Positions 8,538 through 17,261 of a stretch of DNA of 64,000 nt are shown piece by piece. The notes below the pieces were generated by a model. The model was not told the DNA's origin. It saw nothing but the letters and a program-made list of their open reading frames with translations, and searched no databases. This DNA is from JBASEY01 sp049652745 (lineage in GTDB: Bacteria; CSSED10-310), in assembly GCA_049652745.1 (NCBI GenBank), contig JBASEY010000026.1:1-64000 (forward strand). Reading direction: 5' to 3'. Numbering within the stretch: the first letter of the stretch is position 1; each line of letters opens with the position of its first letter. The position numbers were made by a program, and so were the translations under genes.

Positions 8538-9934
8538 AGCAACCGCCCGGTTCGTAACGCTCGAATTATACCTTTCCAGTATCGGGCCGGATGACGAATC
8601 ATGTGGATAAGCACTTCTAACAGAAAGATGGGGTGCTGAAAGTATTCACGGATATTGCTCCAGAAAAAGGCGTTGTCGAATTTTTTCCGGATGCGTTTGA
8701 TCGTCTCGATATCCATCGCCAGAACAACCGCAGGATTTTCAGTTTGTCGAATAATCCAGTCGGAAGAAAAATCGGGGACAGCGGGCAGCCACCCTTTTTC
8801 CAGGCTTTCGTCAAATAGAGCGGAGCCGGGAAGTGGGGTGACAAAAGTGATAACCACGTGATCCGGCTTGATTTCTTTTGCCAACTTAAACGATAGTTCA
8901 GCGTCCTGTTCGGTTTCGCCGGGGGTGCCGATCATGAAATTCGCCAGCGTCCGCAGGCCGATTTTTTTACAAATGGCAAACGCACGTCGCACATCATCCG
9001 GATGCGACCCTTTACGAAGGCGCCTGAGAGTTTTTTCGGAGCCGGATTCGACACCGAATTCCACTTGCCGGCAACCGGCATCTTTCATCAACCGAAAAAG
9101 ACGCTCGTCGGCGCGCCTGACATGTGCCTGGCAGGCCCAGGGCAGGCCGAGAGGTTTGAGTCTTTCACATAAATTTTCGAGCCATTCAGGCGATTCCAGC
9201 AAAGTGTCATCCAAAAACCAAAGTCCGTCGATATTATAGTTGTCGATCAAAAATGTTATTTCTTCGATCACATTGTCAACGGATCGGCGGCGGATGGATC
9301 TTCCGAACAAGGTGTGGCTTGAGCAGAAAATACATCCGAATGGACAGCCGCGGGACGTGATGATGCTGGTCGCTCGACGCAGATATTTGCCGCGGATATT
9401 TCCGGGCGGACGCAGGTAGCGTTTAAAATCCAAAGTCTCCCGATCCGGAAACGGTATCTGATCTAAATTATCGATAAGCGGTCTCGGCTCACCTTGAATA
9501 AATTGGTTATCCCGCATTGTTGCGGTTCCAGGCAGACCCGCCGGGTCGTTGCCGGCTGCCAGCATGTTTACCAACTCGACAAACGTGATCTCCCCTTCAC
9601 CGATGACGACATAGTCTATTCCCAGGGAGCGCAGCGTCCATTCCGGCAATGCCGTCGGATGGATGCCGCCGGCAACGGTGATGCAATCGGGTAGAGATTT
9701 TTTAATGATGGAAAGGATGTCCCGCGTTCGAGATATCTGAGTTGTCAGAATACTTAAGCCGACAATATCGGGATTGAACGATATCAAAGGCTGCAGGAAG
9801 CCATTGTCATCCGGGTTCGGGTCCAGGATTTGTATGGAGTGGCCGGCACGTTTCGCGCACGCCGACAGTATCATCAAACCCAAAGGAGGATCGGGGGTGT
9901 TACCGGTTCTAGGACGGATCAAGGAGATTTTCAT
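8495..9934 (-). CDS. B12-binding radical SAM protein
   Basis: The 479-residue protein has a full N-terminal cobalamin-binding-type domain with AGGIHPTALPE (about residues 88-98) and GEGE (112-115), then a radical SAM core with CPFGCIFC (C197-x3-C201-x2-C204) and GVESGSEKTLRRL. Family members catalyse methylations or other radical reactions; the substrate here is unknown. It follows the TMTC-like glycosyltransferase gene and overlaps it by 26 bases, so the start at 9934 must be reached by coupled translation. The C-terminal extension, about 80 residues rich in aromatic and basic amino acids (FFWSNIREYFQHP), could associate with membrane. Its 3' end overlaps the phosphopantetheinyl transferase gene on the other strand. 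Confidence 0.88.
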   Translation of the reverse strand: MKISLIRPRTGNTPDPPLGLMILSACAKRAGHSIQILDPNPDDNGFLQPLISFNPDIVGLSILTTQISRTRDILSIIKKSLPDCITVAGGIHPTALPEWTLRSLGIDYVVIGEGEITFVELVNMLAAGNDPAGLPGTATMRDNQFIQGEPRPLIDNLDQIPFPDRETLDFKRYLRPPGNIRGKYLRRATSIITSRGCPFGCIFCSSHTLFGRSIRRRSVDNVIEEITFLIDNYNIDGLWFLDDTLLESPEWLENLCERLKPLGLPWACQAHVRRADERLFRLMKDAGCRQVEFGVESGSEKTLRRLRKGSHPDDVRRAFAICKKIGLRTLANFMIGTPGETEQDAELSFKLAKEIKPDHVVITFVTPLPGSALFDESLEKGWLPAVPDFSSDWIIRQTENPAVVLAMDIETIKRIRKKFDNAFFWSNIREYFQHPIFLLEVLIHMIRHPARYWKGIIRALRTGRLLHIVETVWEEFNRV

Positions 9935-11417
9935 GGCTTATGTTCAAATTCAACCCTGAAGACGGATTGTAAAAAACTCGCATCGCGTTATCAAGAGATG
10001 GTTCATTATGATCAACCAGTGAGACTTTGAGTGAAATATCGTTATATATCAATCGGATCGCAGCTTCGACGCTTCGTGTCCAGACCGGCGTCGCATCCGG
10101 AAGATACCGTGTGGAATTCAAATCCCATACAATCGACTCGATAGGGGATTTATCAGCTTCTATATGAAAGATGAGCGGGTTGAAGTAATGGCCTTTCAAT
10201 TCGTTTTTTTTCACGTCAGGCGGCAGAACGAAATCGATTCTGGAGCCGGAAGGAATCGAAGGGATTTTTTCCTTTAAAAGTGTCGCCAGTCTGATTGGCA
10301 AATCGGCGTTGCGTTTTTGATGGTACATTTCGGCATAACTGATAATCGATAGATAGACGGCTATAAGGAGAATCAGAACGGGAAGAGGTTTTGAGATAGG
10401 GGTATGAGAGCATCCGTCGTTGACGATGCCGGCGAACACGGTCATCAGAGCGGCGACGGATGTGTACAGATACCATTTATTGCAGAGATTGTTCGTAGGC
10501 ATGAAAAACAGCAGCAGCCACAGAGTGCCGAACAGTGCGGTTCGGGAGCGGGTCCATAGAAGAGTTGAAATGGTGATGAAAAGGAACGATAAAGTAATCA
10601 GTGTTTTGCCATGAGGAAACGTCAGCAGCCAGGCGATGTTTTGGTTAAAAACGTCCGGTAAACGGGTTATGCGGCTGTGATCCAGAGATTTATAGCCGCC
10701 CATCCCGGAAAAGACCGCTGTCCGGTGTACAAGATAAAGAAGAGTCAGCACCAGCGACGGCACTAAACGGCGGATTCGTTTTTTTAAGCTTGTCCGAAAG
10801 GGGGCGCCGGTATTCAGGAATAGGCAATCATAGGCGATCAGCCAAGCCGGAATGCTGATCGCGCTTTCCTTGCTGTAAAGAGCGATAAAAAGGCCGGAAA
10901 GCACGGCGAACCGGCGTGAAGGGTAGGCAAGAAGGGCTATCAACCCGCCCAGTAAAACGAAGACTTCCGCTCGGTCGCCCAGAATCCACAAAGGCACTGT
11001 GGTCAAGGGGTGGACGGCGAACAATAGAGCGAAAAGGGCGGCAACAGGGGATGGGACATGGAGTTTTCGAAGGAAACACATAAAAAGGTAACAGCAGGCC
11101 AGATGAGCGGCAAAGTTTATAAAATGATAGCCCGGCGCCCAGTCGGCGAACAGGATCGATTCAAGCTGAAACGTCCAGGTCATCAAAGGTCGCAAGGTTT
11201 GGCTGGCAACGATGATACCGTAATCCGACAAATCCACCCAACCGCTCCACCACGGCGAAAGCCATCGATACTGACCGGGGCGAGGCTGAACGAAAAATCG
11301 CACGGTCTCCCAGTCAAACCAGATCAAAAAGGATCGACTCATCACGATCGTCACCCAGACAAATATCCCTGTGAGCGACAAGTAATAAGGGTATGACGAG
11401 GTGACGCTTCGTTTCAT
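9909..11417 (-). CDS. TMTC-like GT-C membrane glycosyltransferase
   Basis: This 502-residue integral membrane protein has about ten hydrophobic helices and an acidic/aromatic first loop. The segment RPLMTWTFQLES ... APGYHFINFAAHLACCYLF resembles the N-terminal core of TMTC/PMT-type O-mannosyltransferase-like proteins (RPL..., YH..N...H), followed by FAVHPLTT and GDRAEVF. The tetratricopeptide region of eukaryotic TMTCs is absent. It probably uses a polyprenyl-phosphate sugar donor on the outer face of the inner membrane; acceptor unknown. Its 3' end overlaps the downstream B12-type radical SAM gene by 26 bases. Confidence 0.75.
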   Translation of the reverse strand: MKRSVTSSYPYYLSLTGIFVWVTIVMSRSFLIWFDWETVRFFVQPRPGQYRWLSPWWSGWVDLSDYGIIVASQTLRPLMTWTFQLESILFADWAPGYHFINFAAHLACCYLFMCFLRKLHVPSPVAALFALLFAVHPLTTVPLWILGDRAEVFVLLGGLIALLAYPSRRFAVLSGLFIALYSKESAISIPAWLIAYDCLFLNTGAPFRTSLKKRIRRLVPSLVLTLLYLVHRTAVFSGMGGYKSLDHSRITRLPDVFNQNIAWLLTFPHGKTLITLSFLFITISTLLWTRSRTALFGTLWLLLFFMPTNNLCNKWYLYTSVAALMTVFAGIVNDGCSHTPISKPLPVLILLIAVYLSIISYAEMYHQKRNADLPIRLATLLKEKIPSIPSGSRIDFVLPPDVKKNELKGHYFNPLIFHIEADKSPIESIVWDLNSTRYLPDATPVWTRSVEAAIRLIYNDISLKVSLVDHNEPSLDNAMRVFYNPSSGLNLNISHENLLDPS

Positions 11418-11513
11418 AGAAACAGCATTTTAGAGGGGAAAGAGATTCCGGGCAACAGTAAGATTTTGGGCCGGCGACAGAATGATGGTTATAAAATTGG
11501 TTCAAAAATTAAT

Positions 11514-11560
11514 AAAATGAATTTTTATATTGACAAAATGAATTTTTAGCCTTATATATA
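11514..11560 (+). promoter_or_regulatory. Sigma70-type promoter with an embedded direct repeat
   Basis: TTGACA (11530-11535) and TATATA (11553-11558) are separated by 17 bases, a near-consensus housekeeping promoter. The 14-mer AAAATGAATTTTTA occurs at 11514-11527 and again at 11535-11548, 21 bases apart, with the second copy filling the spacer. Two helical turns between copies suggests a protein-binding site; that is inference. It drives the gene at 11607. Confidence 0.75.
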
Positions 11561-11606
11561 GCTTTGTTGGTTATTTTTAACCTAATTTTTTTAAGGAGGT
11601 ATCGAA

Positions 11607-11993
11607 ATGGAGCAAAAGGTAAGAGTATTGAAAATGGTGGAAGAGGGTAAGATTTCGGCTGATGAGGGGATCAAGTTGCTGGAGGCGCTTGAAGACTCAG
11701 GTGAGCGGGATCAGATTGTCGTTCGGGACAAGCAGCCTCGAAAACTGATGCGGTTTTTGAAGATTCGGGTTTTTGAGGGTGATTTGACCAAGCCGAAGGT
11801 TCGGGTGGCGGTACCGATCGCGTTGTTGAAGTTGGCGATGAAGTTTATTCCGGAGGATGCGTTGGCGGAGATAAACGGGCGCAATATCGATTTGGATGAG
11901 ATTATCCGGGCGGTCGATGAAAACACCGAGGGGAAGCTGTTGGAGGTCAACGACGAAGAGGAGAAGACTCGGGTTGAAATATACGTTGAGTGA
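11607..11993 (+). CDS. Small SHOCT-like domain protein
   Basis: The 128-residue protein begins EQKVRVLKMVEEGKISADEGIKLLEALED, the helix-turn-helix-like N-terminal segment (IL..v.eGKIs.eEa..LL.aL) found in SHOCT-like and LiaX/YvlB-type proteins. The remainder contains RVFEGDLTKPKVRVAVPIALLKLAMKFIP, similar to proteins annotated as SHOCT-like with a second alpha/beta part. It is soluble and acidic at the C-terminus. A strong ribosome site AAGGAGGT (11593-11600) and a strong promoter indicate high expression. In Firmicutes similar proteins take part in envelope-stress signalling; here the role is unknown. It converges on fabH with a 19-base gap. Confidence 0.75.
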   Translation: MEQKVRVLKMVEEGKISADEGIKLLEALEDSGERDQIVVRDKQPRKLMRFLKIRVFEGDLTKPKVRVAVPIALLKLAMKFIPEDALAEINGRNIDLDEIIRAVDENTEGKLLEVNDEEEKTRVEIYVE

Positions 11994-12012
11994 GTTGGAA
12001 TTTTTGCGGTTC

Positions 12013-13017
12013 CTAGTATCTTAGGACGGCTCCGCCGAATGTCAGGCCGCCGCCGAACGCGACCAGCAGCATCAGGGTTCCGGGTTTGATGCGTCCGATT
12101 TCCCTTGCTTCGTTGATGGCGATCGGAATTGAAGCGGCTGAGGTGTTTCCGACATGGGGCAGGTTGATGAAGAATTTTTCATCGTAGTTAATCCCGAGGC
12201 GTTTGGCGACGGATTGCAGGATACGGGTATTGGCCTGATGGGGAATGACGAGATCGAGATCGTCGGCTTTTATCTTGGCGTTTTCAAGTGCTTTGACTGA
12301 GCTTTCCGCCAGTCTGGTCACGGCATGTTTGTAGGTTTCGTTTCCTTTCATATGGACGTATTGAAGGTGTTCCGCGAGTCTTTCGGGGGTGGGTGGAAGT
12401 TCGGTTCCGCCGCAGGGGATCGTGATCAGGTCGCGGAGACTTCCGTCGCTGCCCATGGTGTGACCCAGCAGACCTCGGGAGTCGTAGGACGGGCCGAGGA
12501 CTACCGCGCCGGAACCATCGCCGAACAGGACGCATGTGGTTCTGTCGGTCATATCGATGACGCGGGACAGAAGTTCGGTGCCGATCAGCAGGACATGCTT
12601 GCATTGTTCGGCCACGATCATCGCGTTGGCGCAAATCAGACCGTAGATAAAACCGGAACAGGCGGCATTGATATCGAAACATGCAGCGTTGACGGCGCCG
12701 ATTTTATCCTGAACGACCACAGATGTAGCGGGTATCGGTCGGTCTGGAGTGCAGGTCGCCAGGATGATCAAGTCGATGTCTTCCGGTGTCAGACCGGCAT
12801 CTTCGATTGCTTTGCGGCCGGCAATGGCGGACATGTCCGAATTGAGTTGATCGGGAGCGGCGAAATGCCGCTGAATAATCCCGGACCGCTCACGAATCCA
12901 GGAGTCAGACGTGTCCACAATTTTTTCAAAGTAATGATTGTCGACGACGTTTTCCGGAAGATAACCCCCAATGCCGAGAATTCTGGACGCTCTCGGTCGC
13001 TTTTCTGATTGGTTCAT
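12013..13017 (-). CDS. fabH: Beta-ketoacyl-ACP synthase III
   Basis: FabH condenses acetyl-CoA or another acyl-CoA with malonyl-ACP to start fatty acid synthesis. The 334-residue protein shows the Cys-His-Asn triad: C120 in NAACSGF, H260 in VIPHQANTRI and N291 in HVGNTSAAS. The conserved Trp-Arg pair for the CoA is present in DSWIRERSGI. Length is normal, and AAGGGG lies before the ATG. The gene stands apart from other fatty acid genes. Its 5' region (13018-13200) has a terminator-like hairpin and a weak sigma54-like motif, suggesting attenuation or an upstream small RNA. FabH-fold enzymes are also used in secondary metabolism, but the triad and length fit the primary enzyme. Confidence 0.93.
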   Translation of the reverse strand: MNQSEKRPRASRILGIGGYLPENVVDNHYFEKIVDTSDSWIRERSGIIQRHFAAPDQLNSDMSAIAGRKAIEDAGLTPEDIDLIILATCTPDRPIPATSVVVQDKIGAVNAACFDINAACSGFIYGLICANAMIVAEQCKHVLLIGTELLSRVIDMTDRTTCVLFGDGSGAVVLGPSYDSRGLLGHTMGSDGSLRDLITIPCGGTELPPTPERLAEHLQYVHMKGNETYKHAVTRLAESSVKALENAKIKADDLDLVIPHQANTRILQSVAKRLGINYDEKFFINLPHVGNTSAASIPIAINEAREIGRIKPGTLMLLVAFGGGLTFGGAVLRY

Positions 13018-13030
13018 ATCATACCCCTTA

Positions 13031-13065
13031 TAAAACCAAAGCCCGGACGAATAGCGCCCAGGCTT
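13031..13065 (-). terminator. Terminator-like hairpin in the fabH leader
   Basis: On the minus strand, AGCCTGGGCG and CGTCCGGGCT pair (10 bp including two G-U) around CTATT, followed by TTGGTTTTA. It lies 14 bases before the fabH start. A second hairpin with arms at 13071-13075 and 13096-13100 precedes it. It could be an attenuator of fabH or the end of a small RNA. Confidence 0.5.
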
Positions 13066-13177
13066 GAATTGTCGTTCCGGGAAACCCGCCTTTCGACGAC
13101 CCTCGCCGAAAACCCCACGAAGCCGCGCGGGAAAATAAATGCGGGGAGCCGGCTCACCGGAAGTTATCCTTCATTAG

Positions 13178-13194
13178 TCCAAGAACTGTGCCAA
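13178..13194 (-). promoter_or_regulatory. Weak sigma54-like promoter upstream of fabH
   Basis: The minus strand reads TTGGCACAGTTCTTGGA. The -24 half matches the sigma54 consensus, but the -12 half is TTGG instead of TTGC. Low confidence. Confidence 0.25.
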
Positions 13195-13548
13195 CCTTGG
13201 GCCATAACCGATAATATTCGTTAATCATCATAAATTCAATAGATTAGAGCATTTTTTAAAAATTCAATGTTTATACAGTTTTATGATGGTTTGGTAAAAT
13301 CACTTCGCAGTCCTGTATACAAAACTTCGCAGTTGAACTCCCGATCGAGTGACGCTGCGACGTTACGAATCTGCCGCTCTGCAACGCCGCTATCGACATC
13401 AGAAAAATATTCATAACCCTCCAAAAATACAATGAAATCAACATGATAACTGAACAGCTCCGGCTTGGCACAGCCCTTGCTCAAATAATGAGTCGAGAAA
13501 CGGGGAAACCCGAAAAGACGATAAACCCGATTTTGCAGGAGGTGTAAG
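13195..13548. other. Intergenic region upstream of hsp20
   Basis: This AT-rich stretch contains no credible gene. It holds the sigma54-type promoter at 13465-13481 and presumably any upstream activator sites, none of which I can identify. Two short overlapping minus-strand frames (13271-13484) lack family features and are taken as chance. Confidence 0.5.
13465..13481 (+). promoter_or_regulatory. Sigma54 (-24/-12) promoter of the hsp20 operon
   Basis: The sequence TTGGCACAGCCCTTGCT matches the sigma54 consensus YTGGCACGNNNNTTGCW at all but one position. GG at 13467-13468 and GC at 13479-13480 are correctly spaced. Transcription would start near 13492, about 57 bases before the first hsp20 start. 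Sigma54 promoters need an activator ATPase, which is not in this window. Confidence 0.75.
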
Positions 13549-14004
13549 ATGTTTTATCGAGGAAATATATTCAGAGAAATGGACGATCTGAGGCGGTCGC
13601 TGGATCAGGCATTCCAGTTGTCACACTCACCGGTTTCAAGGTTTGCGTTTCTGCCCGGCTTGGCGGCAAGACATTACCCGCTGATCAACGTCTTCGACGA
13701 TCAGGACAAGGTGTATATCGAGTGTTTGGCGCCGGGTCTGAACCCCGAGGAAATAGAGGTCACCGTTGAAAAAAACGTGTTGACGATTCGGGGTGAGAAG
13801 AACAGTAAACCGCATGAAATACCGGCGGAAGCCTACCATCGATCGGAAAGAGCGGCTGGAAAATTCGTGCGCACATTTGAAATCGGCTGTGATGTGGACC
13901 CTGAGAAAATCACGGCTGAGTATAACCACGGACTGCTCCAGGTTACGCTTGGCAAATCAGAAAAATCAAAACCGCGACGAATCAAGATCGTTGCAGGGAA
14001 CTAA
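13549..14004 (+). CDS. Hsp20/alpha-crystallin small heat shock protein 1
   Basis: The 151-residue protein is an ATP-independent holdase of the small heat shock family. The alpha-crystallin domain spans about residues 42-145: YPLINVFDDQDKVYIECLAPGLNPEEIEVTVEKNVLTIRGEK, then a GKFVRTFEIGCDVDPEKITAEYNHGLLQVTLGK segment and a C-terminal IKI anchoring motif. The N-terminal MDDLRRSLDQAF arm is typical. AGGAGGTG precedes the ATG. It is followed after 27 bases by a second hsp20 gene and then htpG, so the locus is a chaperone operon. A sigma54-type promoter lies at 13465-13481. Confidence 0.93.
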   Translation: MFYRGNIFREMDDLRRSLDQAFQLSHSPVSRFAFLPGLAARHYPLINVFDDQDKVYIECLAPGLNPEEIEVTVEKNVLTIRGEKNSKPHEIPAEAYHRSERAAGKFVRTFEIGCDVDPEKITAEYNHGLLQVTLGKSEKSKPRRIKIVAGN

Positions 14005-14031
14005 CCTGTTTGGAAGGAAAGGAGTCGAACA

Positions 14032-14430
14032 ATGACTGAAAAAACAGTTCCAGTAAAAAAAGAAAGTGGCGATCTTCAGATAACCCGTGAAGAAACCCGG
14101 TATCTGAAACCGGCCGTGGATATTTACGAAACCGAGGCAGCTCTTGTGGTCGTTTGCGATGTCCCTGGAGTCGATAAAAGCGGGATTACAGTAGGTGTCG
14201 ATAACAACGTACTGACAATCGAGGGCAAAACACTCGACCGCGAGGAGGATATCAGCAAAGAAGTGCACCGTGAATATCGCCTGGCGAATTATCATCGGCA
14301 GTTCGAATTGAGCGAAGTCATCGATCAGGACAAAATTTCAGCGGAATTGAAGCACGGTGTCCTGACGATTACACTACCGAAAGCCGAAAAAGCGAAACCG
14401 AAAAAAATCGACATCAAAGTCAAAGGATAA
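14032..14430 (+). CDS. Hsp20/alpha-crystallin small heat shock protein 2
   Basis: The 132-residue paralogue has the same domain (LKPAVDIYETEAALVVVCDVPGVDKSGITVGVDNNVLTIEGK, then the ISAELKHGVLTITLPKAEKAKPKKIDI ending). It has a shorter N-terminal arm and a more lysine-rich tail than its neighbour, which may let the pair form mixed oligomers (inference). AAAGGAG precedes the start. Confidence 0.93.
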   Translation: MTEKTVPVKKESGDLQITREETRYLKPAVDIYETEAALVVVCDVPGVDKSGITVGVDNNVLTIEGKTLDREEDISKEVHREYRLANYHRQFELSEVIDQDKISAELKHGVLTITLPKAEKAKPKKIDIKVKG

Positions 14431-14440
14431 TGAAGCGTAA

Positions 14441-14487
14441 AACCTCATGACCGGCTGCCGTCGCGGCGGCCGGTCAACCTTGAGGTT
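14441..14487 (+). promoter_or_regulatory. Long hairpin between hsp20-2 and htpG
   Basis: Nested arms AACCTCA/TGAGGTT (14441-14447, 14481-14487) and TGACCGGC/GCCGGTCA (14448-14455, 14469-14476) form a stable stem with a four-base bulge. No T-tract follows, so it is not a typical terminator. It may stabilise or separate the hsp20 and htpG parts of the transcript. Confidence 0.5.
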
Positions 14488-14552
14488 GAGAACGTGGGCA
14501 GGAATTGGATATTATCTACACTTTGAACCGATGAACGAGACGGAGAAAAATC

Positions 14553-16445
14553 ATGGCTGAAGAAAAAAATAAAATGAAGAAATCCAAGGTGGAAACCTTT
14601 GCGTTTCAGGCTGAGGTCGCAAAGGTTTTGGATATCGTTATCCACTCTCTTTATACCGATAGAGAAATTTTTATCCGAGAACTGGTCTCCAATGCCGCCG
14701 ATGCGCTGGAAAAAAGACGGCATTTCGAATTGATCAACAAGCGGGACCCGGAAAAATCGAATGAACTAGGCATTACAATCACTGTTGACAACAAGAAAAA
14801 AACGATGACGATCAGCGATACGGGCATCGGTATGAATCGTGATGAATTGATTGAAAACCTCGGAAAAGTCGCTCATTCAGGCGCCGTGGAATATCTGAAA
14901 AAGCTGGGTGAAAACGATAAAAAAGATATCAATCTGATCGGTCAGTTTGGTGTCGGTTTTTATTCGGCGTTCATGGTGGCGGACAAGGTCGAAGTCGAAA
15001 GCTGTTCCGTCGAAAATCCCGGCAGCGGCTATCGATGGACCAGTTCCGGCAGCTCCGAATATACGATTGAACCGATAAAAAAAGCTGATCCGGGCACCTC
15101 GGTGACGCTGTTTTTGAAAAAGGATGCGGAAGAATTCGCCGAGGAATGGCGTGTCAAGGAAATCGTCGAAAGATACTCGAATTTCCTGTCTTTTCCGATC
15201 AATATCAACGAACAGCGGATCAACGTGATTCAAGCGCTTTGGACTCGAAACCCCCAGGATGTCAAAGATCAGGAATATCAAGAATTATTCAAATTCTTGA
15301 ATTACTCGAATGAGGATCCTCTGGCCTGGATTCATTTCACGACGGATGCTCCGATCAACCTGAAAGCATTGCTTTTTATAGCACCGGAAAATCCTGAAAA
15401 ATTGGGTTTCGGACGGCTGGAGACCAACGTCAATCTATACAGCCGACGCGTCTTGATTCAAAGACAGGCCAAAGATCTATTACCGCTGTGGCTGCGGTTT
15501 TTGTCCGGCGTCGTCGACAGCGAAGATATACCATTGAATATTTCACGCGAAACCATGCAAGACAGCGCTTTGATACGGAAAATCAGCCGGATGCTGACCA
15601 AAAGAGTGCTCAAGTATTTGAAAGAAACAGCGGAGAAAAACCCTGATTTATATAAACGGTTCTGGGAAAATTTCGGATCTTTCATAAAGGAAGGCGTCGT
15701 CACCGAATTTTCCGACCGCGACGCGCTCTCCGAATTGCTCCGATTTGAATCGTCTTTGACCGAACCCGGTCAATTGACGTCGTTGTCTGAATATGTCGAA
15801 AGAATGCCGGAATCCCAAAAAGAAATATACTATTTAGCTGGAGCCAATCGAACAGGAATTGAAAGCAGTCCCTATATCGAAGTGTTTCGAAAACGCGGCA
15901 TAGAAGTGATTTACAATTTCGATCCGGTCGATGATTTTGTCATGCATCATCTGGTCGAATACAAAGGCAAGAAAACCGTGTCGGCGGACTCCGAAAAACT
16001 CGAATTGCCCAAGCAGGATTTTGCTGAGCAGCCCAAGCAGGAAGACGCTGCGGCAGCTCTGTCTTCCGAGGATATCCGATCGATCGGCGATTGGATCAGA
16101 AGCAAGCTTCAAGACAAAGTCGCAGATGTCAAACCTTCAGACAGGCTGGTTGACAGCCCGTTGATACTGGTCAACCCTGACGGCGCCATGACAGGCGCTA
16201 TGCAGCGGCTGATGGAAGCAGCCGGCCGGGATGTCTCTTATGCCGTCAAACGAAACCTGCAATTCAACCCCGACCATAAAATCATTCGTAAACTCATCGA
16301 ACTGCGAAAAGAAGACGATGCCGCGGCGACGCTGGTGCTCGAACAACTATACGACCATGCGGCTCTGGATGCCGGTATGGCGGTTGAAACACGGGCTATG
16401 GTCGATCGCATGACGCGGATCATTTCATCGATGCTGGACATCTGA
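14553..16445 (+). CDS. htpG: Molecular chaperone HtpG (bacterial Hsp90)
   Basis: HtpG is an ATP-driven chaperone dimer of the cytoplasm. The 630-residue protein shows the GHKL ATP site (RELVSNAADALEK, DTGIGMNRDEL, GQFGVGFYSAFMV), the middle-domain catalytic arginine in NISRETMQ and a C-terminal dimerisation domain. An N-terminal MAEEKNKMKKSK tail precedes the usual ETFAFQAEV start. Residues about 475-500 form a Gln/Glu/Ala-rich variable linker. GGAGA lies near the ATG. It lies 122 bases after hsp20-2, probably the same operon. Confidence 0.95.
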   Translation: MAEEKNKMKKSKVETFAFQAEVAKVLDIVIHSLYTDREIFIRELVSNAADALEKRRHFELINKRDPEKSNELGITITVDNKKKTMTISDTGIGMNRDELIENLGKVAHSGAVEYLKKLGENDKKDINLIGQFGVGFYSAFMVADKVEVESCSVENPGSGYRWTSSGSSEYTIEPIKKADPGTSVTLFLKKDAEEFAEEWRVKEIVERYSNFLSFPININEQRINVIQALWTRNPQDVKDQEYQELFKFLNYSNEDPLAWIHFTTDAPINLKALLFIAPENPEKLGFGRLETNVNLYSRRVLIQRQAKDLLPLWLRFLSGVVDSEDIPLNISRETMQDSALIRKISRMLTKRVLKYLKETAEKNPDLYKRFWENFGSFIKEGVVTEFSDRDALSELLRFESSLTEPGQLTSLSEYVERMPESQKEIYYLAGANRTGIESSPYIEVFRKRGIEVIYNFDPVDDFVMHHLVEYKGKKTVSADSEKLELPKQDFAEQPKQEDAAAALSSEDIRSIGDWIRSKLQDKVADVKPSDRLVDSPLILVNPDGAMTGAMQRLMEAAGRDVSYAVKRNLQFNPDHKIIRKLIELRKEDDAAATLVLEQLYDHAALDAGMAVETRAMVDRMTRIISSMLDI

Positions 16446-16631
16446 TCGGCTATAACCGTTCAATATAAGAAAAACCCGGCGTTTTGAACGAACCGGTGAA
16501 AAATAAATCGATATTTTGTAACCTTTTATCCAAAAATGTTTCAAACAGGCGAGAGAAACGCCGAGAGGCATATCTCAGGTTTTTTAAATAGTCGGCTCTA
16601 TCAAGTGAAGGATGGAAAGGAGCAAACAATT

Positions 16632-17132
16632 ATGAAAAAAATAACCATGCATGGGAACCCCGTTACCGTTATTGGAAGACTACCGGATATCGGCCATAAA
16701 GCCCCGGATTTTACTGTTGTCGACAATTCATTGGCTCCGAAGACATTGAAGGATTTTAGGGGCAAAACCCTGATTATTTCTGCTGTTCCATCGCTGGACA
16801 CGCCGGTCTGCGATATGGAAACCCGCAAATTTAACGAACTTGCAGCCGGATTAAGTGGTGATGTTCAGATTTTGACGATCAGTATGGATCTGCCGTTTGC
16901 GCAGGCTCGATGGTGCGGCAATGCCGGCATCGATCGGGTGATCACTCTGTCCGATCATGCATCCGCATCTTTCGGTGAAGCATACGGCGTATTGATCAAA
17001 GGCCTTCGCCTTTTGGCACGCGCCGTTTTCATCGTCGATGACAAAGGTATACTCCGCTACGTCCAGGTCGTGCCGGAAATCACTCATGAACCCAATTACG
17101 ACGATGTCTTGGAAAGCGTCAAAAAACTGTAA
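16632..17132 (+). CDS. tpx: Thiol peroxidase Tpx
   Basis: Tpx reduces hydrogen peroxide and alkyl hydroperoxides using thioredoxin. The 166-residue protein has the atypical 2-Cys peroxiredoxin layout: peroxidatic Cys in SLDTPVCDMETRKFNE and resolving Cys in ARWCGNAG, with the peroxiredoxin fold from APDFTVVDN onward. The frame is open from 16536, but ATG 16632 gives the family N-terminus MKKITMHGNPVTVIG and has GGAAAGGAG just upstream. It is followed by a terminator. Confidence 0.94.
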   Translation: MKKITMHGNPVTVIGRLPDIGHKAPDFTVVDNSLAPKTLKDFRGKTLIISAVPSLDTPVCDMETRKFNELAAGLSGDVQILTISMDLPFAQARWCGNAGIDRVITLSDHASASFGEAYGVLIKGLRLLARAVFIVDDKGILRYVQVVPEITHEPNYDDVLESVKKL

Positions 17133-17186
17133 TCTGTTTTAACTGACGCATCAGTTTCCTAATCAACATATCGTAATCGTTAGACG

Positions 17187-17237
17187 ACCCTTGAACGCAA
17201 AGCATACGTCGTGCTAAAGCTTCAAGGGTTTTCCTTT
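17187..17237 (+). terminator. Rho-independent terminator after tpx
   Basis: ACCCTTGAA (17187-17195) pairs with TTCAAGGGT (17221-17229), with an inner AGCA/TGCT stem, followed by TTTCCTTT. It separates tpx from mutY. Confidence 0.65.
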
Positions 17238-17261
17238 GTACCCTCATCAGGGGGCCGGCAG

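Noticed and set aside
12325..13008. Plus-strand frame of 227 codons
   Set aside because: It is antisense to fabH, whose catalytic triad is intact.
13271..13484. Two overlapping minus-strand frames of 66 and 67 codons upstream of hsp20
   Set aside because: No family pattern, no ribosome site, and they cover the sigma54 promoter.
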